Shown here: one piece after another, positions 8,286 through 17,099 of the stretch
How the letters are laid out: each line of letters opens with the position of its first letter
How positions within the stretch are numbered: the first letter of the stretch is position 1
NCBI GenBank assembly: GCA_937864115.1
Contig: CALMII010000005.1
Location: forward strand, 62,001 to 126,000
Origin: an uncultured Steroidobacter sp.
GTDB lineage: Bacteria > Pseudomonadota > Gammaproteobacteria > Steroidobacterales > Steroidobacteraceae
DNA: 64,000 nucleotides
Direction of reading: 5' to 3'
Program-made: the position numbers and the translations under genes
The notes under the pieces: model-generated
Seen by the model: only the letters and a program-made list of their open reading frames with translations
Database searches by the model: none
What the model was told of the DNA's origin: nothing

Positions 8286-9164
8286 CTACGTGACGTTGCC
8301 CGCCTGCGTGAAGCTGGGCTGCACGAAGCCCCAGAACGGCGACGGCACGGTGTAGGTGGCCGGCACGCGCACCGTTTCATACGGTCCGTACGCGGCGGCG
8401 GTGCGGCCGCGGTTGTCGGATTCCGCGTAGCCGTACTTCAGCCAGGCGTCGAACGTCTCGCCGATGTTCGCTTCGAGCTGTATCTCGGCGTAGATGCCGT
8501 CGGTGACGCCGCCTTCGTCGGGACCGCCGGACACGTTGGTGAAATAGCCTTCCGTCTGGTCGGTCTTCACCGCCGCGACGCGATAGCGCAGGCTGTCGGT
8601 GATCGGACCGCTCAGCGCGCCCTGGATCGTGCTGCGATCGTAGCTGCCGTAGCTGGCGCGGACTTCCCCGCCGAATTCATCGGAGGGCCGCTTCGACACC
8701 ACGTTGATCGCGCCGCCGATGGAATTGCGGCCGTACAGCGTGCCCTGCGGACCGCGCAGCACCTCGACCCGCTCGACCAGCAGCGGCGACTGCGCCGCTT
8801 CGACCGTGCTCGCCGTGTAGACGCCGTCGTAGTAGACGGCGACGCCGCCTTCGGACGCCACGTTGTTGGTGAGCCGCCCGATACCGCGAACGCTGACGCG
8901 ATCGGCCGAGCTCGAATACTGCATGCCCGGCGTGAAGTTCGAGATGCCCTAGACGCTGACGATGCCGACTTTCTCGCGAAGATCGCTGGTGTAGGCGGAG
9001 ACCGCCACCGCCACGTCCTGCAGGTCCTGCGTGCGCTTCTGCGCCGTCACGACGACCTCTTCGAGCGTCGATCCGCGGACATTCTCCTGCGCAATGGCTG
9101 CGCTGCCGAAACCCAGGAACCCGCTGCATGCTGACAGCAGCACGACGGACTTTCTGTCGATCAT
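8286..9164 (-). pseudogene. Truncated TonB-dependent receptor with in-frame amber codons
   Basis: The first 71 codons encode a signal peptide (VVLLSACSGFLGFGSAAIA) and a plug-domain start (TLEEVVVTAQKRTQDLQDV). They end at a TAG at 8949-8951 inside a run that otherwise reads VGIVSV, stop, GISNFTPGMQ; a Q codon changed to TAG is likely. The frame then continues with plug and early barrel signatures (DRVSVRGIG, VEVLRGPQGTLYGRNSIGG, INVVSKRP) to a second TAG at 8286-8288, where sigma-factor sequence begins. Intact receptors are about 700-900 residues, so most of the barrel is gone. The gene cannot make a working transporter. Confidence 0.92.
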
Positions 9165-9504
9165 GTATCCCCCTTATTCGATCGATTGTTCGATCGTTAT
9201 GTGTATTGCCCGACCATCGGCACTCTATGAATCGAACGGCGCAGCAGGCAACATCTTTTCATTCACCTGATTGAATGGTCGATGCAACTCCCGCCACCCC
9301 TGCAACGATGCGCCTTCATGCTTCAAACGACTGAAATTCATGCATATCTCTTTGTTCGCAGCGTCTTCGCGAGAAGCTTTCGAGCGAATTCGCACATATC
9401 GACAACCCGAAAAATTCATTGCCACGCCCCGATCGACGCGAGTTCATAGCGACGATCGTCACAGCCTCACCGAACGATCCACGAATACACGGAGACACTG
9501 GTTC
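9165..9504. promoter_or_regulatory. 340-bp intergenic region with a candidate operator
   Basis: No gene is visible here. The DNA is less GC-rich than its surroundings. CGATCGATTGTTCGATCG at 9179-9196 is a perfect 7-bp inverted repeat around a 4-base spacer, just upstream of the receptor pseudogene start. It could be the operator of the lost receptor. The right part, with CGGAGACACTGGTTC before 9505, supplies a weak ribosome site for the hydrolase. Confidence 0.4.
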
Positions 9505-10497
9505 ATGAAAATCACTTTCAGAAAGCCGCTGGCGCTGCTGGCGTCGCTGGCCTGCCTGGCATCGATGACCGTTCACGCCCAGGGGCGTGCAGCTTTCGAG
9601 GTTCCCGGCGACATCGCGAGCCGCAAGGTCGACATCTACAGCGAAGGCGTGAGGATGTCGGGAACGGTATTCGTACCGAAGAGCGCGAAGGCAGACGGCA
9701 AGTTGCCCTGCATCGTGCTCGCGCACGGCTGGGGCGGAACCGCGGCAGGCGCGTTCGGCGAGGCGGCGCTATTCGCGCAGAACGGATACTTCGCCCTCGC
9801 CTTCGACTACCGCGGCTGGGGCACGAGCGATTCGCGCGTGATCCTGACGCAGCCGGCGCCGGCCACGAAGAAAGACAACCGCTTCACGGCCGAAGTCCAG
9901 GAAATCCGCGAGGTGGTCGAACCCATTGCCATGGCAACGGACTGGCAGAATGCGATCCACTGGCTGCAGGGCGAATCGCAGTGCGACACCAGCCGCATCG
10001 GCCTGTGGGGCACGAGCTTCTCGGGCGGACTGGTCGCCTACGTGGCGGCACGGGATCACCGCGTCAAGGCCGTCTTCAGCCAGATCGGCGCCTTCGACGG
10101 CCGGCCCTGGGGACAGACGCCGGAGATGTATCGCGAGGCCACGCAGCGCGCCCGGGGCGAACTGGGCTATCCCACGCCGCGCGTCGTCTTCCGCTACCAG
10201 CATCGCGGCGCCGAGCGCACCCTGAACGGCTGGCCGATCGCCAGTCAGTTTGCGGAGTACGCGCCGGTCGAGGAGATCAAGCGCATGGGTGACATCCCGA
10301 TGATGATCGTGATCGCCGAGCACGAAGAACTCTTCGACAACGCCGATCACGGCACCAAGGCATTCGAGCGTCACGTCGGCCCGGACAAGCAGATCGTCAC
10401 GCTCCCCGGCATCACGCACTACGGCGCGTACGGCCCGGCCCGCCCCGAAGCGCAGCGGCTCGCGCTTTCCTGGTTCGGGAAATATCTGAAACCCTGA
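9505..10497 (+). CDS. Exported alpha/beta hydrolase
   Basis: A 330-residue hydrolase. Residues 1-25 form a signal peptide ending near TVHAQG. The core has the oxyanion-region motif VLAHGWGG, then YRGWGTSDSR, the nucleophile elbow WGTSFSGG with Ser about 171, an acid candidate in the EELFDNADH region, and the histidine in GITHYGAYG. It resembles the dienelactone-hydrolase or X-Pro peptidase-like exported esterases. The substrate cannot be inferred. The frame extends upstream, but ATG 9505 gives the signal peptide. It is next to the decayed receptor, so the two may once have formed an uptake and processing unit. Confidence 0.85.
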   Translation: MKITFRKPLALLASLACLASMTVHAQGRAAFEVPGDIASRKVDIYSEGVRMSGTVFVPKSAKADGKLPCIVLAHGWGGTAAGAFGEAALFAQNGYFALAFDYRGWGTSDSRVILTQPAPATKKDNRFTAEVQEIREVVEPIAMATDWQNAIHWLQGESQCDTSRIGLWGTSFSGGLVAYVAARDHRVKAVFSQIGAFDGRPWGQTPEMYREATQRARGELGYPTPRVVFRYQHRGAERTLNGWPIASQFAEYAPVEEIKRMGDIPMMIVIAEHEELFDNADHGTKAFERHVGPDKQIVTLPGITHYGAYGPARPEAQRLALSWFGKYLKP

Positions 10498-10510
10498 TGC
10501 AAAACTGACA

Positions 10511-10558
10511 CCGCGGACGCACAATGCTCCGGCTCGGTCGGAGCATCCACGTCCGCGG
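10511..10558 (+). other. Nested hairpin after the hydrolase gene
   Basis: The outer arms CCGCGGACG (10511-10519) and CGTCCGCGG (10550-10558) enclose inner arms ATGCTCCG (10524-10531) and CGGAGCAT (10539-10546) around a 7-base loop. Seventeen base pairs form in two helices. No T-run follows, so it is not a textbook intrinsic terminator. It could stabilise the hydrolase mRNA end or form part of the leader of the next gene. Confidence 0.6.
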
Positions 10559-10606
10559 AAAGGGCTGCGCCCACGACACGACGACCTCTCGTCAAGGTCC
10601 GTGTTT

Positions 10607-10645
10607 CCCTTATCTGCCTGAGCGGACGCAGGTATCTGATAAGGG
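10607..10645 (+). promoter_or_regulatory. Hairpin that buries the ribosome site of the DUF1835 gene
   Basis: CCCTTATC (10607-10614) pairs perfectly with GATAAGGG (10638-10645), with an inner CCTG/CAGG pairing. The right arm contains the AAGGGG Shine-Dalgarno that serves ATG 10653. A closed hairpin would block translation, so the leader looks like a translational switch or RNA thermometer-type element. The structure is seen in the sequence; the regulatory role is inferred. Confidence 0.55.
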
Positions 10646-10652
10646 GAATGCC

Positions 10653-11957
10653 ATGTCCGACCCGCTTGGATCCTATCCTCACTTCCGCCTCAACTTCGAA
10701 CAGCAGGGAAAACGCGCCAAGGAGCTGTTGAAGGCCGCGCGTGCGGGCGATCCCGACGCGCTTGCACGATTCAGATCACCGCCCCGGCTGGCCGAAGCGC
10801 AATACCTGATCGCGCAGGATCTGCGCTTCGAGAACTGGGCCGCGCTCAAGCGTCACATCGCGGCGATGACCCGCGAACGCGAATCCATTCAGGCACAGGC
10901 GGCGCTGCCGCCGGACGCACGTTCCCCACTCGATGGCGATCTGCGCACGCTCCACATCCGTTGCGGCAGCGATCTGCAGATGCCATTGCAGAACGCCGGC
11001 TTTGGCGGCGATTTTCATGAGCACAACTATCCCTACCTGATCGGCCCGGTGCGCGAAGGCCCCGGCTGTCTCGAACAGCGTGCACGCTTTCTGGTGGAGA
11101 ACTACGCGGACTCTCGCGATCCGCCGCTGCAGTACGAAGCGGTGCTGCGCGGTCTGGAGCGCGATGAGCAGCGGTTGCACGAGTCCGCAGACTACGACCG
11201 CGTGGTGATCTGGTCAGAGTTCGACTGCTACGACCAGCTCGTGCTGGTGCGGCTGCTCGGACATTACGCGACGCACCGCCGCCCCGCACGACTGGAGCTG
11301 ATCAACATCGGAGAATTTCCCGGCGCAATACGCTTCCTCGGCCTGGGACAACTGCCGCCGGAAGCGTTGCGCATGCTGTGGGCAAAGCGAAGCCAGGCGA
11401 CGCCTGCCGCGCTGAAGCTCGGACTCGATACGTGGCGCGCGCTGATCTCGCCGGACCCGCGCGGACTTGCGCTCATCATGCGCAGCGGTACACGGGCCTT
11501 GCCGCTGCTCGCGAAGGCATTGCACCGCCACCTGCGCGAGCTGCCGTCGAGCATCAACGGCCTGTCGTTCACCGAAGAACTCGCACTGCAGCTGCTCGCC
11601 GAAGGCGAGATGAACCTCATCTACCTGTGGGGCCGCTCGACCTACGAGCGCGATCCGCTGCCCGGCCAGGGCGATCTCCAGCTCCGCGATCGTGTGCTGA
11701 ACATGGAAGGTGCGAGTGCCCGCGTCTATGAGCGTCGTCCGGGCGTCGATCGACACGGAGAGGCCCGTCCGCCCTGGACCGATGTCTTCACGATCACCGA
11801 TCTCGGCCGCGCGGTATTGAAAGGCGAAGTGGATTTTCTATCGCTGCAGCCGCCGGAACGTTGGGTCGGCGGCGTGCAGGTCGGGCCTGGATTGCCTGAT
11901 TGGCGCTGGAATGAGGAATCGGGAGACGCGGCGTGCCGACAGGCGCGCGTGCGCTAG
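10653..11957 (+). CDS. DUF1835 domain-containing protein
   Basis: A 434-residue soluble protein. After a helical N-terminal segment (about 1-85) comes the DUF1835 region (about 95-220), with TLHIRCGSDLQMPLQNAGF and RVVIWSEFDCYDQLVLVRLL, followed by an all-helical C-terminal part with EELALQLLAEGEMN. The biochemical role of DUF1835 proteins is unknown. The start ATG 10653 has AAGGGG 6 bases upstream, inside a hairpin. The 3' end overlaps the convergent CoA-transferase gene by 4 bases. Confidence 0.8.
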   Translation: MSDPLGSYPHFRLNFEQQGKRAKELLKAARAGDPDALARFRSPPRLAEAQYLIAQDLRFENWAALKRHIAAMTRERESIQAQAALPPDARSPLDGDLRTLHIRCGSDLQMPLQNAGFGGDFHEHNYPYLIGPVREGPGCLEQRARFLVENYADSRDPPLQYEAVLRGLERDEQRLHESADYDRVVIWSEFDCYDQLVLVRLLGHYATHRRPARLELINIGEFPGAIRFLGLGQLPPEALRMLWAKRSQATPAALKLGLDTWRALISPDPRGLALIMRSGTRALPLLAKALHRHLRELPSSINGLSFTEELALQLLAEGEMNLIYLWGRSTYERDPLPGQGDLQLRDRVLNMEGASARVYERRPGVDRHGEARPPWTDVFTITDLGRAVLKGEVDFLSLQPPERWVGGVQVGPGLPDWRWNEESGDAACRQARVR

Positions 11958-14080
11958 GAAATTCCTCCCAACCGGTTCAGCTCCGCCGCCACTTCGGCGG
12001 AGTGCTCGCCCAGCAGCGGCGCAGGCCGCTGCAGCGGCGGACGTGCGCCATCGATCCTGAACGGCGACGCCGCCACCAGGTGCCGCCCGACGAAGGCTCT
12101 TTCCATCTCGATGAAGTAGCCGCGACCGCTCAGCTGCGCATCGTGCAGCAGGACCTGCGATGGATTCACCGGCGCGGCAGGCACACCCATCGCCTGCAGT
12201 GCTTCCGCCGCCGCTTGTGCGGTTCTGTGCGTCGTCCAGGCCTGCAATGCCTCGATCCCCCTGCCGCCGACTGCATCGGCAAGCCGCTCGATGGTGGTTT
12301 CGTCGGGCGCCGCCACGGCCAGCCACGTATCGGGCTCGCGCGCAGCGACCACGCAGCACAGCGGCAGGCGCGCTCGCGCGTGTCCGGTTCGCGGGACCGG
12401 CGATCCGCGAACCTGTTCCGCGATGATGGCATCGGCACCGACCTGGAACAGACATGCCACCTGCGCCAGATCGATGTCGGCGCCGCCGAGCCGCGGCCGG
12501 GCATACAGCGCCGCCAGGATCGCGCTCGCGCCATACAGTCCGGCAATCGGATCGCCGAGCGCGATGTGCTGCTGACAGGGAGGCCAGGATGCCTCGCCGT
12601 TGACGAAGAGCAGGCCGGACGCCTGCTCCACGGTGGAACCGTACGCACGCAAGCCGGACAGCGGACCGCCATTGCCGAACGCCGGCATCGACAGGCTGAT
12701 GATGCCCGGCCGCAGCTGGCGCTGACGGGACTGGCCGAGATCGAGCTTCTGCAGCACACCCGCCGCAAAGTTCTCGACGACGACGTCGGCCGCTGCAATC
12801 AGCGTCTCCGCCTGCTGCCTGCCTTCCGGCGTGGCGAGATTCAGATCGATGCCGCGCTTGTTGCGATTGACGTTGATGAAATTGAACTGCCGCTCGCGCG
12901 TCGTCGGATCGACCGTGCCGGCCTCCCAGCCGCGCCACCAGTCCGGCCGGATCTCGCATTCGATCTTCACCACGTCCGCGCCGAAATCGGCGAGCGTGCG
13001 CGCACACAGCGGACCGGCCCATCCCATGCTGAAGTCGACCACCCGCAGACCGCCGAGCGGACGCTCGACGCTGTCGGATCTCCACGCGGGAGCGGACGCG
13101 CCGTCATGGCGAATGCGATACGGCAGCGTCGGGCCGGCAACGCCGGATTCATCGAAGCGCGCAAAGGCATTGCGCTCCCGCCAGTGCTCGAGCGCAGGCA
13201 GATCGCCGGGATGATCGACCGGTGCGATGGGAATGCGATTGGCGATCCCGAGTTCGATCCACTCGCGCTGGGTGCGGCCGGCGATCACCGGCGCCAGGGC
13301 GCGATCCACTTCGTCGGCAATCATCAGCCGCTCATGCGCCGTGGCGAATCTCGGGTCATCGAGCAGATCCTCGCGATCGATCAGTCGGCACAGCGCGCGC
13401 CACTGCGCTGGCGTCAGGCACGTCAGGCCGATCCACCCGTCGCTGGTGCGATACGGAGCGCACGGATACGTCGGGACATATCGATTGATGCCCAGCCGGG
13501 GGGCGCCCACGCCCGTTTCCTGCGCGGCCAGCGCACCGTTTTCCGCGTAGCACAGCGCGGCCTCGAGCACATTGATGTCGATCCGGCGCCCGCGGCGCGG
13601 CGCGAACAACGTCGCAAGCGCCGCGATGAACGCGATCAGACCGGTCGTCACCTGCGGCCCATGCCCCTGCGGCAGCATCGGCGGTCCGTCCGCGGGACCG
13701 AAGAGAAACGCGGTGCCGCCCAGCGCGGCGATGATTTCGTCGCTGCCACGCCAGCCCGCGTAAGGTCCCTCCGGATCGAACCAGGTCATGGCGATGAGCG
13801 TCGCCTCCTCGGCGAGGCGCTCCGCGCGCTTCACGCACGCGGGATCGAGGCCCGCGAGAACGAAGTCGAAGCGCCCGCTGAATGCCCCTCGCTGCTTGCC
13901 GGCGTCCAGCCAGTCGCCGTAGGCGCGACCGCACTCCTCGCCGTATCCGATCATGGACGTCGACGGCGCCGCCACCTGATGCACCTGCGCCCCGAGCGCG
14001 CGAAACAGGCGTCCCGCGTAACGTACGGCGACGTCGTCGCCACACTCGAGCACACGCAGACCCTGCAACGGTTCGCTCAT
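11954..14080 (-). CDS. Tandem two-domain class III (CaiB/BaiF) CoA-transferase
   Basis: A 708-residue protein, roughly twice the normal 380-440 residues of this family. The N-terminal half (about 1-350) starts LQGLRVLECGDDVAVRYAG and the C-terminal half (about 360-708) starts LGGLRVVDFSMGWAGPLCA, so two CaiB-like units are fused. Family knowledge: these enzymes move CoA between acyl groups through an aspartyl-CoA intermediate. The first unit diverges at its start and may be structural. AGGGGGG precedes ATG 14080. It lies 44 bases downstream of a second CaiB-type gene on the same strand, so the two form an operon for an unidentified acyl-CoA pathway. Confidence 0.88.
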   Translation of the reverse strand: MSEPLQGLRVLECGDDVAVRYAGRLFRALGAQVHQVAAPSTSMIGYGEECGRAYGDWLDAGKQRGAFSGRFDFVLAGLDPACVKRAERLAEEATLIAMTWFDPEGPYAGWRGSDEIIAALGGTAFLFGPADGPPMLPQGHGPQVTTGLIAFIAALATLFAPRRGRRIDINVLEAALCYAENGALAAQETGVGAPRLGINRYVPTYPCAPYRTSDGWIGLTCLTPAQWRALCRLIDREDLLDDPRFATAHERLMIADEVDRALAPVIAGRTQREWIELGIANRIPIAPVDHPGDLPALEHWRERNAFARFDESGVAGPTLPYRIRHDGASAPAWRSDSVERPLGGLRVVDFSMGWAGPLCARTLADFGADVVKIECEIRPDWWRGWEAGTVDPTTRERQFNFINVNRNKRGIDLNLATPEGRQQAETLIAAADVVVENFAAGVLQKLDLGQSRQRQLRPGIISLSMPAFGNGGPLSGLRAYGSTVEQASGLLFVNGEASWPPCQQHIALGDPIAGLYGASAILAALYARPRLGGADIDLAQVACLFQVGADAIIAEQVRGSPVPRTGHARARLPLCCVVAAREPDTWLAVAAPDETTIERLADAVGGRGIEALQAWTTHRTAQAAAEALQAMGVPAAPVNPSQVLLHDAQLSGRGYFIEMERAFVGRHLVAASPFRIDGARPPLQRPAPLLGEHSAEVAAELNRLGGIS

Positions 14081-14124
14081 ATCGTCGACCCCCCCTCGTG
14101 TTCCCGGAGCTGTTCCCCGGAGAT

Positions 14125-15291
14125 TTACGTCTTCGATCGCGGCCAGACGATATCGCCGGCCGCACCGAATACCTCATCGTTGTGACGCCCGAGTGCGGGC
14201 GCCGGCCGCACCACCGGCGGTGCGCCTTCGGGAAACCTCACCGGCGCCGCGGGCGAACGATGCGACCCGTGTTCATCGTCGATCTCGACGAAGCAGCCGG
14301 CAGCCGCCGGCTGCGGATCCGTCGCGAACTCCCGCAGGGTCGACATCGGCGACCAGATGAGATCGGCGGCGGTGAGACGCTCGCCCGCCTCCGCGAACGT
14401 CATGCGCCCGATGGCTTCATCGACCATCGCGCGGATCGTGCGCACCTTGTCCATGTCGACGATCGGCAGCGCGAATGCGGGATCGTCGAGCACGTCGGCC
14501 CGGCCGATCAGCCGCATCACGGCCGGAAAACATCGCTCGCCGCGCTGCATGATGCACAGCCATCGATCGTCCGCCGTCCTGAAGAATCCCGAGATCGGAC
14601 CCGGCCGCTGCGCGCGCGGCTGCGCCGTGACGACGTCGCCCGTGCGCAGCAGGATCGCGAGATCCCACCCGATCATGTAGGCGGCGGTGCGCGTCAGGCT
14701 CGCTTCGACCAGTCGGCCGCGGCCGGTCTGGTGGCGTTCATGCAGCGCCGCGAGTACGCCGGACAGCGCCGAGAGCGCGGTGGCGTGGTCGCCGAACCCG
14801 GGCCTGCAGGGAAACGGTTCCTGATCCGGCGGGATCGTCGATGCCGCCACGCCGCCGCGCGCCCAGAACGCGGTGATGTCGAAGGCCGGCAGGTCGCGGT
14901 CGGCACCCGTGAGACCGTATCCGGTGATGCTGCAGTAGATGAGACGCGGCGCTTCGTGGCGGATCGACTCGTAGTCGAGCTTCAACCGCGACAGCGCACC
15001 GGGACGCAAATTCGTGATGAAGACATCCGCCTCGCGCAGCAGCGACTGCAGGCGATCGCGATCGCCCTGCTGCGACAGATCGAGAACGACGCTGCGCTTG
15101 CCGCGATTCTCCATCGTGAACACGGGATGATCGTGCTGTTCGAGCATGTCCGGAACGAGCGTGCGCGTCGGATCGCCGGCAGCCGACTCGACCTTGATCA
15201 CCGACGCGCCCCAGTCCGCCATGATGGCGGCGCATCCCGGACCTGCGATCCAGGTCGACAACTCGACGACTTTCAGCCCTTCAAGCAGCAT
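14125..15291 (-). CDS. Class III (CaiB/BaiF) CoA-transferase
   Basis: A 388-residue single-unit CoA-transferase of normal family length. It begins LLEGLKVVELSTWIAGPGCA, contains SVVLDLSQQGDRDRLQSLL, YCSITGYGLTG and ALSALSGVLAALHERHQTG, and ends with a family-like APALGRHNDEV. ATG 15291 is preferred because the GLKVVELS start is where the family begins. It is the first gene of a two-gene unit with the 708-residue fused homologue. The substrate acyl group is unknown. Confidence 0.9.
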   Translation of the reverse strand: MLLEGLKVVELSTWIAGPGCAAIMADWGASVIKVESAAGDPTRTLVPDMLEQHDHPVFTMENRGKRSVVLDLSQQGDRDRLQSLLREADVFITNLRPGALSRLKLDYESIRHEAPRLIYCSITGYGLTGADRDLPAFDITAFWARGGVAASTIPPDQEPFPCRPGFGDHATALSALSGVLAALHERHQTGRGRLVEASLTRTAAYMIGWDLAILLRTGDVVTAQPRAQRPGPISGFFRTADDRWLCIMQRGERCFPAVMRLIGRADVLDDPAFALPIVDMDKVRTIRAMVDEAIGRMTFAEAGERLTAADLIWSPMSTLREFATDPQPAAAGCFVEIDDEHGSHRSPAAPVRFPEGAPPVVRPAPALGRHNDEVFGAAGDIVWPRSKT

Positions 15292-15537
15292 GGTCACAAC
15301 TCGGGTATCGATGAACGACGCGTGAGCCGTCCGGCACACGCAAGAGAAGTTTCGCGATGGACGATGCGTCGCAGCTTAGCTACTGCAAACGGGAGTGCAA
15401 GCATCACATGGCGTTCATTGCGACATGCCGATGCCGCACGCTGCATTCGCCGATGAAGACCGGATCGCTTCCGAGGCCTATATTCACGTCGTGTACGCGC
15501 CCTCGTCGACATGGCGAATCAACTCAGGAATTCCCCC

Positions 15538-16947
15538 ATGACTCCAAGCCGACTTTCCTTCCTGCGTCTTCCGACTGCCCTGCTGCTGGCCGCATTGCCG
15601 CTGTTCAGCCAGGCGGGCGAGTTCGATCTCAGGAAGACGGAAAAAACAATGACGCAGCTGATCGAGCGGGAGATGCAGGCCAGAGGCATCGCCTCGGTTT
15701 CCGTCGCGTTGGTCAGGGGCGACGAGATCGTGTGGAAGGCCGCCTTCGGCTACGCGAACCTGAAGACCCGAACGCCGGCCACCCCCGACACGATCTACAG
15801 CACCGGCTCAACATTCAAATCGGCGACGGCGACAGCGATCCTGCAGCTGGCCGAGCAGGGCAAGCTGTCCCTGAGCGACCCGATCAACCAGTACCTCGGC
15901 GACAGCCGGGTTCAGGATCAGTTGCAGAGCGAGAAGCGGGTGACGTTCGAACACATCCTCTCGCACTGGTCCGGCCTGCGAAGCGGCGCCTCCGTCCAGC
16001 CGATCTGGAGCCGGCAACTGCCGCCGACCCTGGAGGAATTCACCGCCAGGCTCTACACGATCCGCGCGCCCGAGGAAAAGTGGGAATACAACAACTACGC
16101 CTATGGACCGGCGGGTCTTCTGGTGCAGAAGATTTCCGGCCAGGAGTACGAAGAGTACGTCGTCGAACACATTCTCAAGCCGCTCGGCGCGAAGACGGCG
16201 CATCCGGTCCGTCCTTCGCCGGAGATGGTCGAACTCATTGCGATGCCCTACGCGGCAGGCGGCTCCCGCGGCACGCCGACACCGGTGCCGCAGGTACATT
16301 TCGATGTCTATCCGGCCGGCGATCTCTACATGACCGCCGAAGACATGGCGCGCTACCTCGGCGCGCATCTCAATGGCGGCGTCTTCAACGGCCAGCGGAT
16401 CCTCTCGGAAGAATCCGTCAAGAGCATGCACACCAATCGTTTCGGCAGCGACTACGCGCTCGGCTTCTGGGTCGAAACCGATGCGACCAACGGTCACACC
16501 ATCATCCAGCATGGCGGCTCGATCGCGGGCCAGCGATCCATGCTGCGCGGCGACGTCGATGCGAAGGTCGGCATCTACTACATGACCAATTCGGATGTCG
16601 CCATTCCGATCGACAAACCGGCGCTGGCCCTGCTGCGCGGCGACGACTACCAGCTGCCGCCGAAGCGCGTCGGCAAGAAAGTGGACACCCGGCTTCTCGA
16701 TGAGTACGCCGGCACGTACAGATCAGAGGAAGGCATTGCCGTGACGTTCACGCGCGAGGGACAGGAACTGATATCGAGACGCGGCCAGTCCGTTTCGGAA
16801 CTGCAGGCCGAGAGCGACGACAGCTTCTATTACGCGCCGTTCGACAGCGTCGTCAGATTCGTGCGCGACGACCAGGGCGCCGTGGATCACATCACCCTGT
16901 CCGTGAACGAGCGGGCGTACAAGGCGATCCGTCAGGGGAAGAAATAG
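15538..16947 (+). CDS. Exported serine hydrolase, class C beta-lactamase fold
   Basis: A 469-residue protein with a signal peptide (about 1-26, LPTALLLAALPLFSQA). The catalytic SxxK motif is STFK with Ser about 91, the YxN-type motif lies in EYNNYAYG, and the third element is QHGGSIAG. A C-terminal lipocalin-like domain (about 380-469) is typical of the peptidase S12/esterase branch. CAGGAA lies just before ATG 15538; ATG 15511 is in frame but leaves a longer leader. The enzyme may be a D-aminopeptidase or esterase rather than a true beta-lactamase. Confidence 0.88.
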   Translation: MTPSRLSFLRLPTALLLAALPLFSQAGEFDLRKTEKTMTQLIEREMQARGIASVSVALVRGDEIVWKAAFGYANLKTRTPATPDTIYSTGSTFKSATATAILQLAEQGKLSLSDPINQYLGDSRVQDQLQSEKRVTFEHILSHWSGLRSGASVQPIWSRQLPPTLEEFTARLYTIRAPEEKWEYNNYAYGPAGLLVQKISGQEYEEYVVEHILKPLGAKTAHPVRPSPEMVELIAMPYAAGGSRGTPTPVPQVHFDVYPAGDLYMTAEDMARYLGAHLNGGVFNGQRILSEESVKSMHTNRFGSDYALGFWVETDATNGHTIIQHGGSIAGQRSMLRGDVDAKVGIYYMTNSDVAIPIDKPALALLRGDDYQLPPKRVGKKVDTRLLDEYAGTYRSEEGIAVTFTREGQELISRRGQSVSELQAESDDSFYYAPFDSVVRFVRDDQGAVDHITLSVNERAYKAIRQGKK

Positions 16948-16957
16948 GGCCTCCGAT

Positions 16958-17087
16958 CCCCTCCTCCGCGAAGCGGGGGAGGGTTAGGGTGGGGGCCTCC
17001 TACTGTGGGGCCGGCTTTCCCGCGGGATTTCCTTCGGTCACAGCCGGCCTCTTTCGGAAGTCAGGCTGAAGCCTGACCTACAGAAAT
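16958..17087. repeat. Family C palindrome plus an interrupted A-B pair
   Basis: A family C palindrome (CCTCCTCCGCGAAGCGGGGG then AGGGTTAGGGTGGGGG) is followed by an A-B pair at 17003-17087. The A core is split at its centre by a 23-base insert (17018-17040) containing TCCCGCGGGA. B is intact and is followed by CCTACAG. The block lies between convergent hydrolase genes, where it could stop transcription from both sides. Confidence 0.85.
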
Positions 17088-17099
17088 CCATCCTCAGCT

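Noticed and set aside
11933-14185. 750-residue open frame on the plus strand
   Set aside because: It is antisense to the fused CoA-transferase and has only low-complexity Arg-rich translation.
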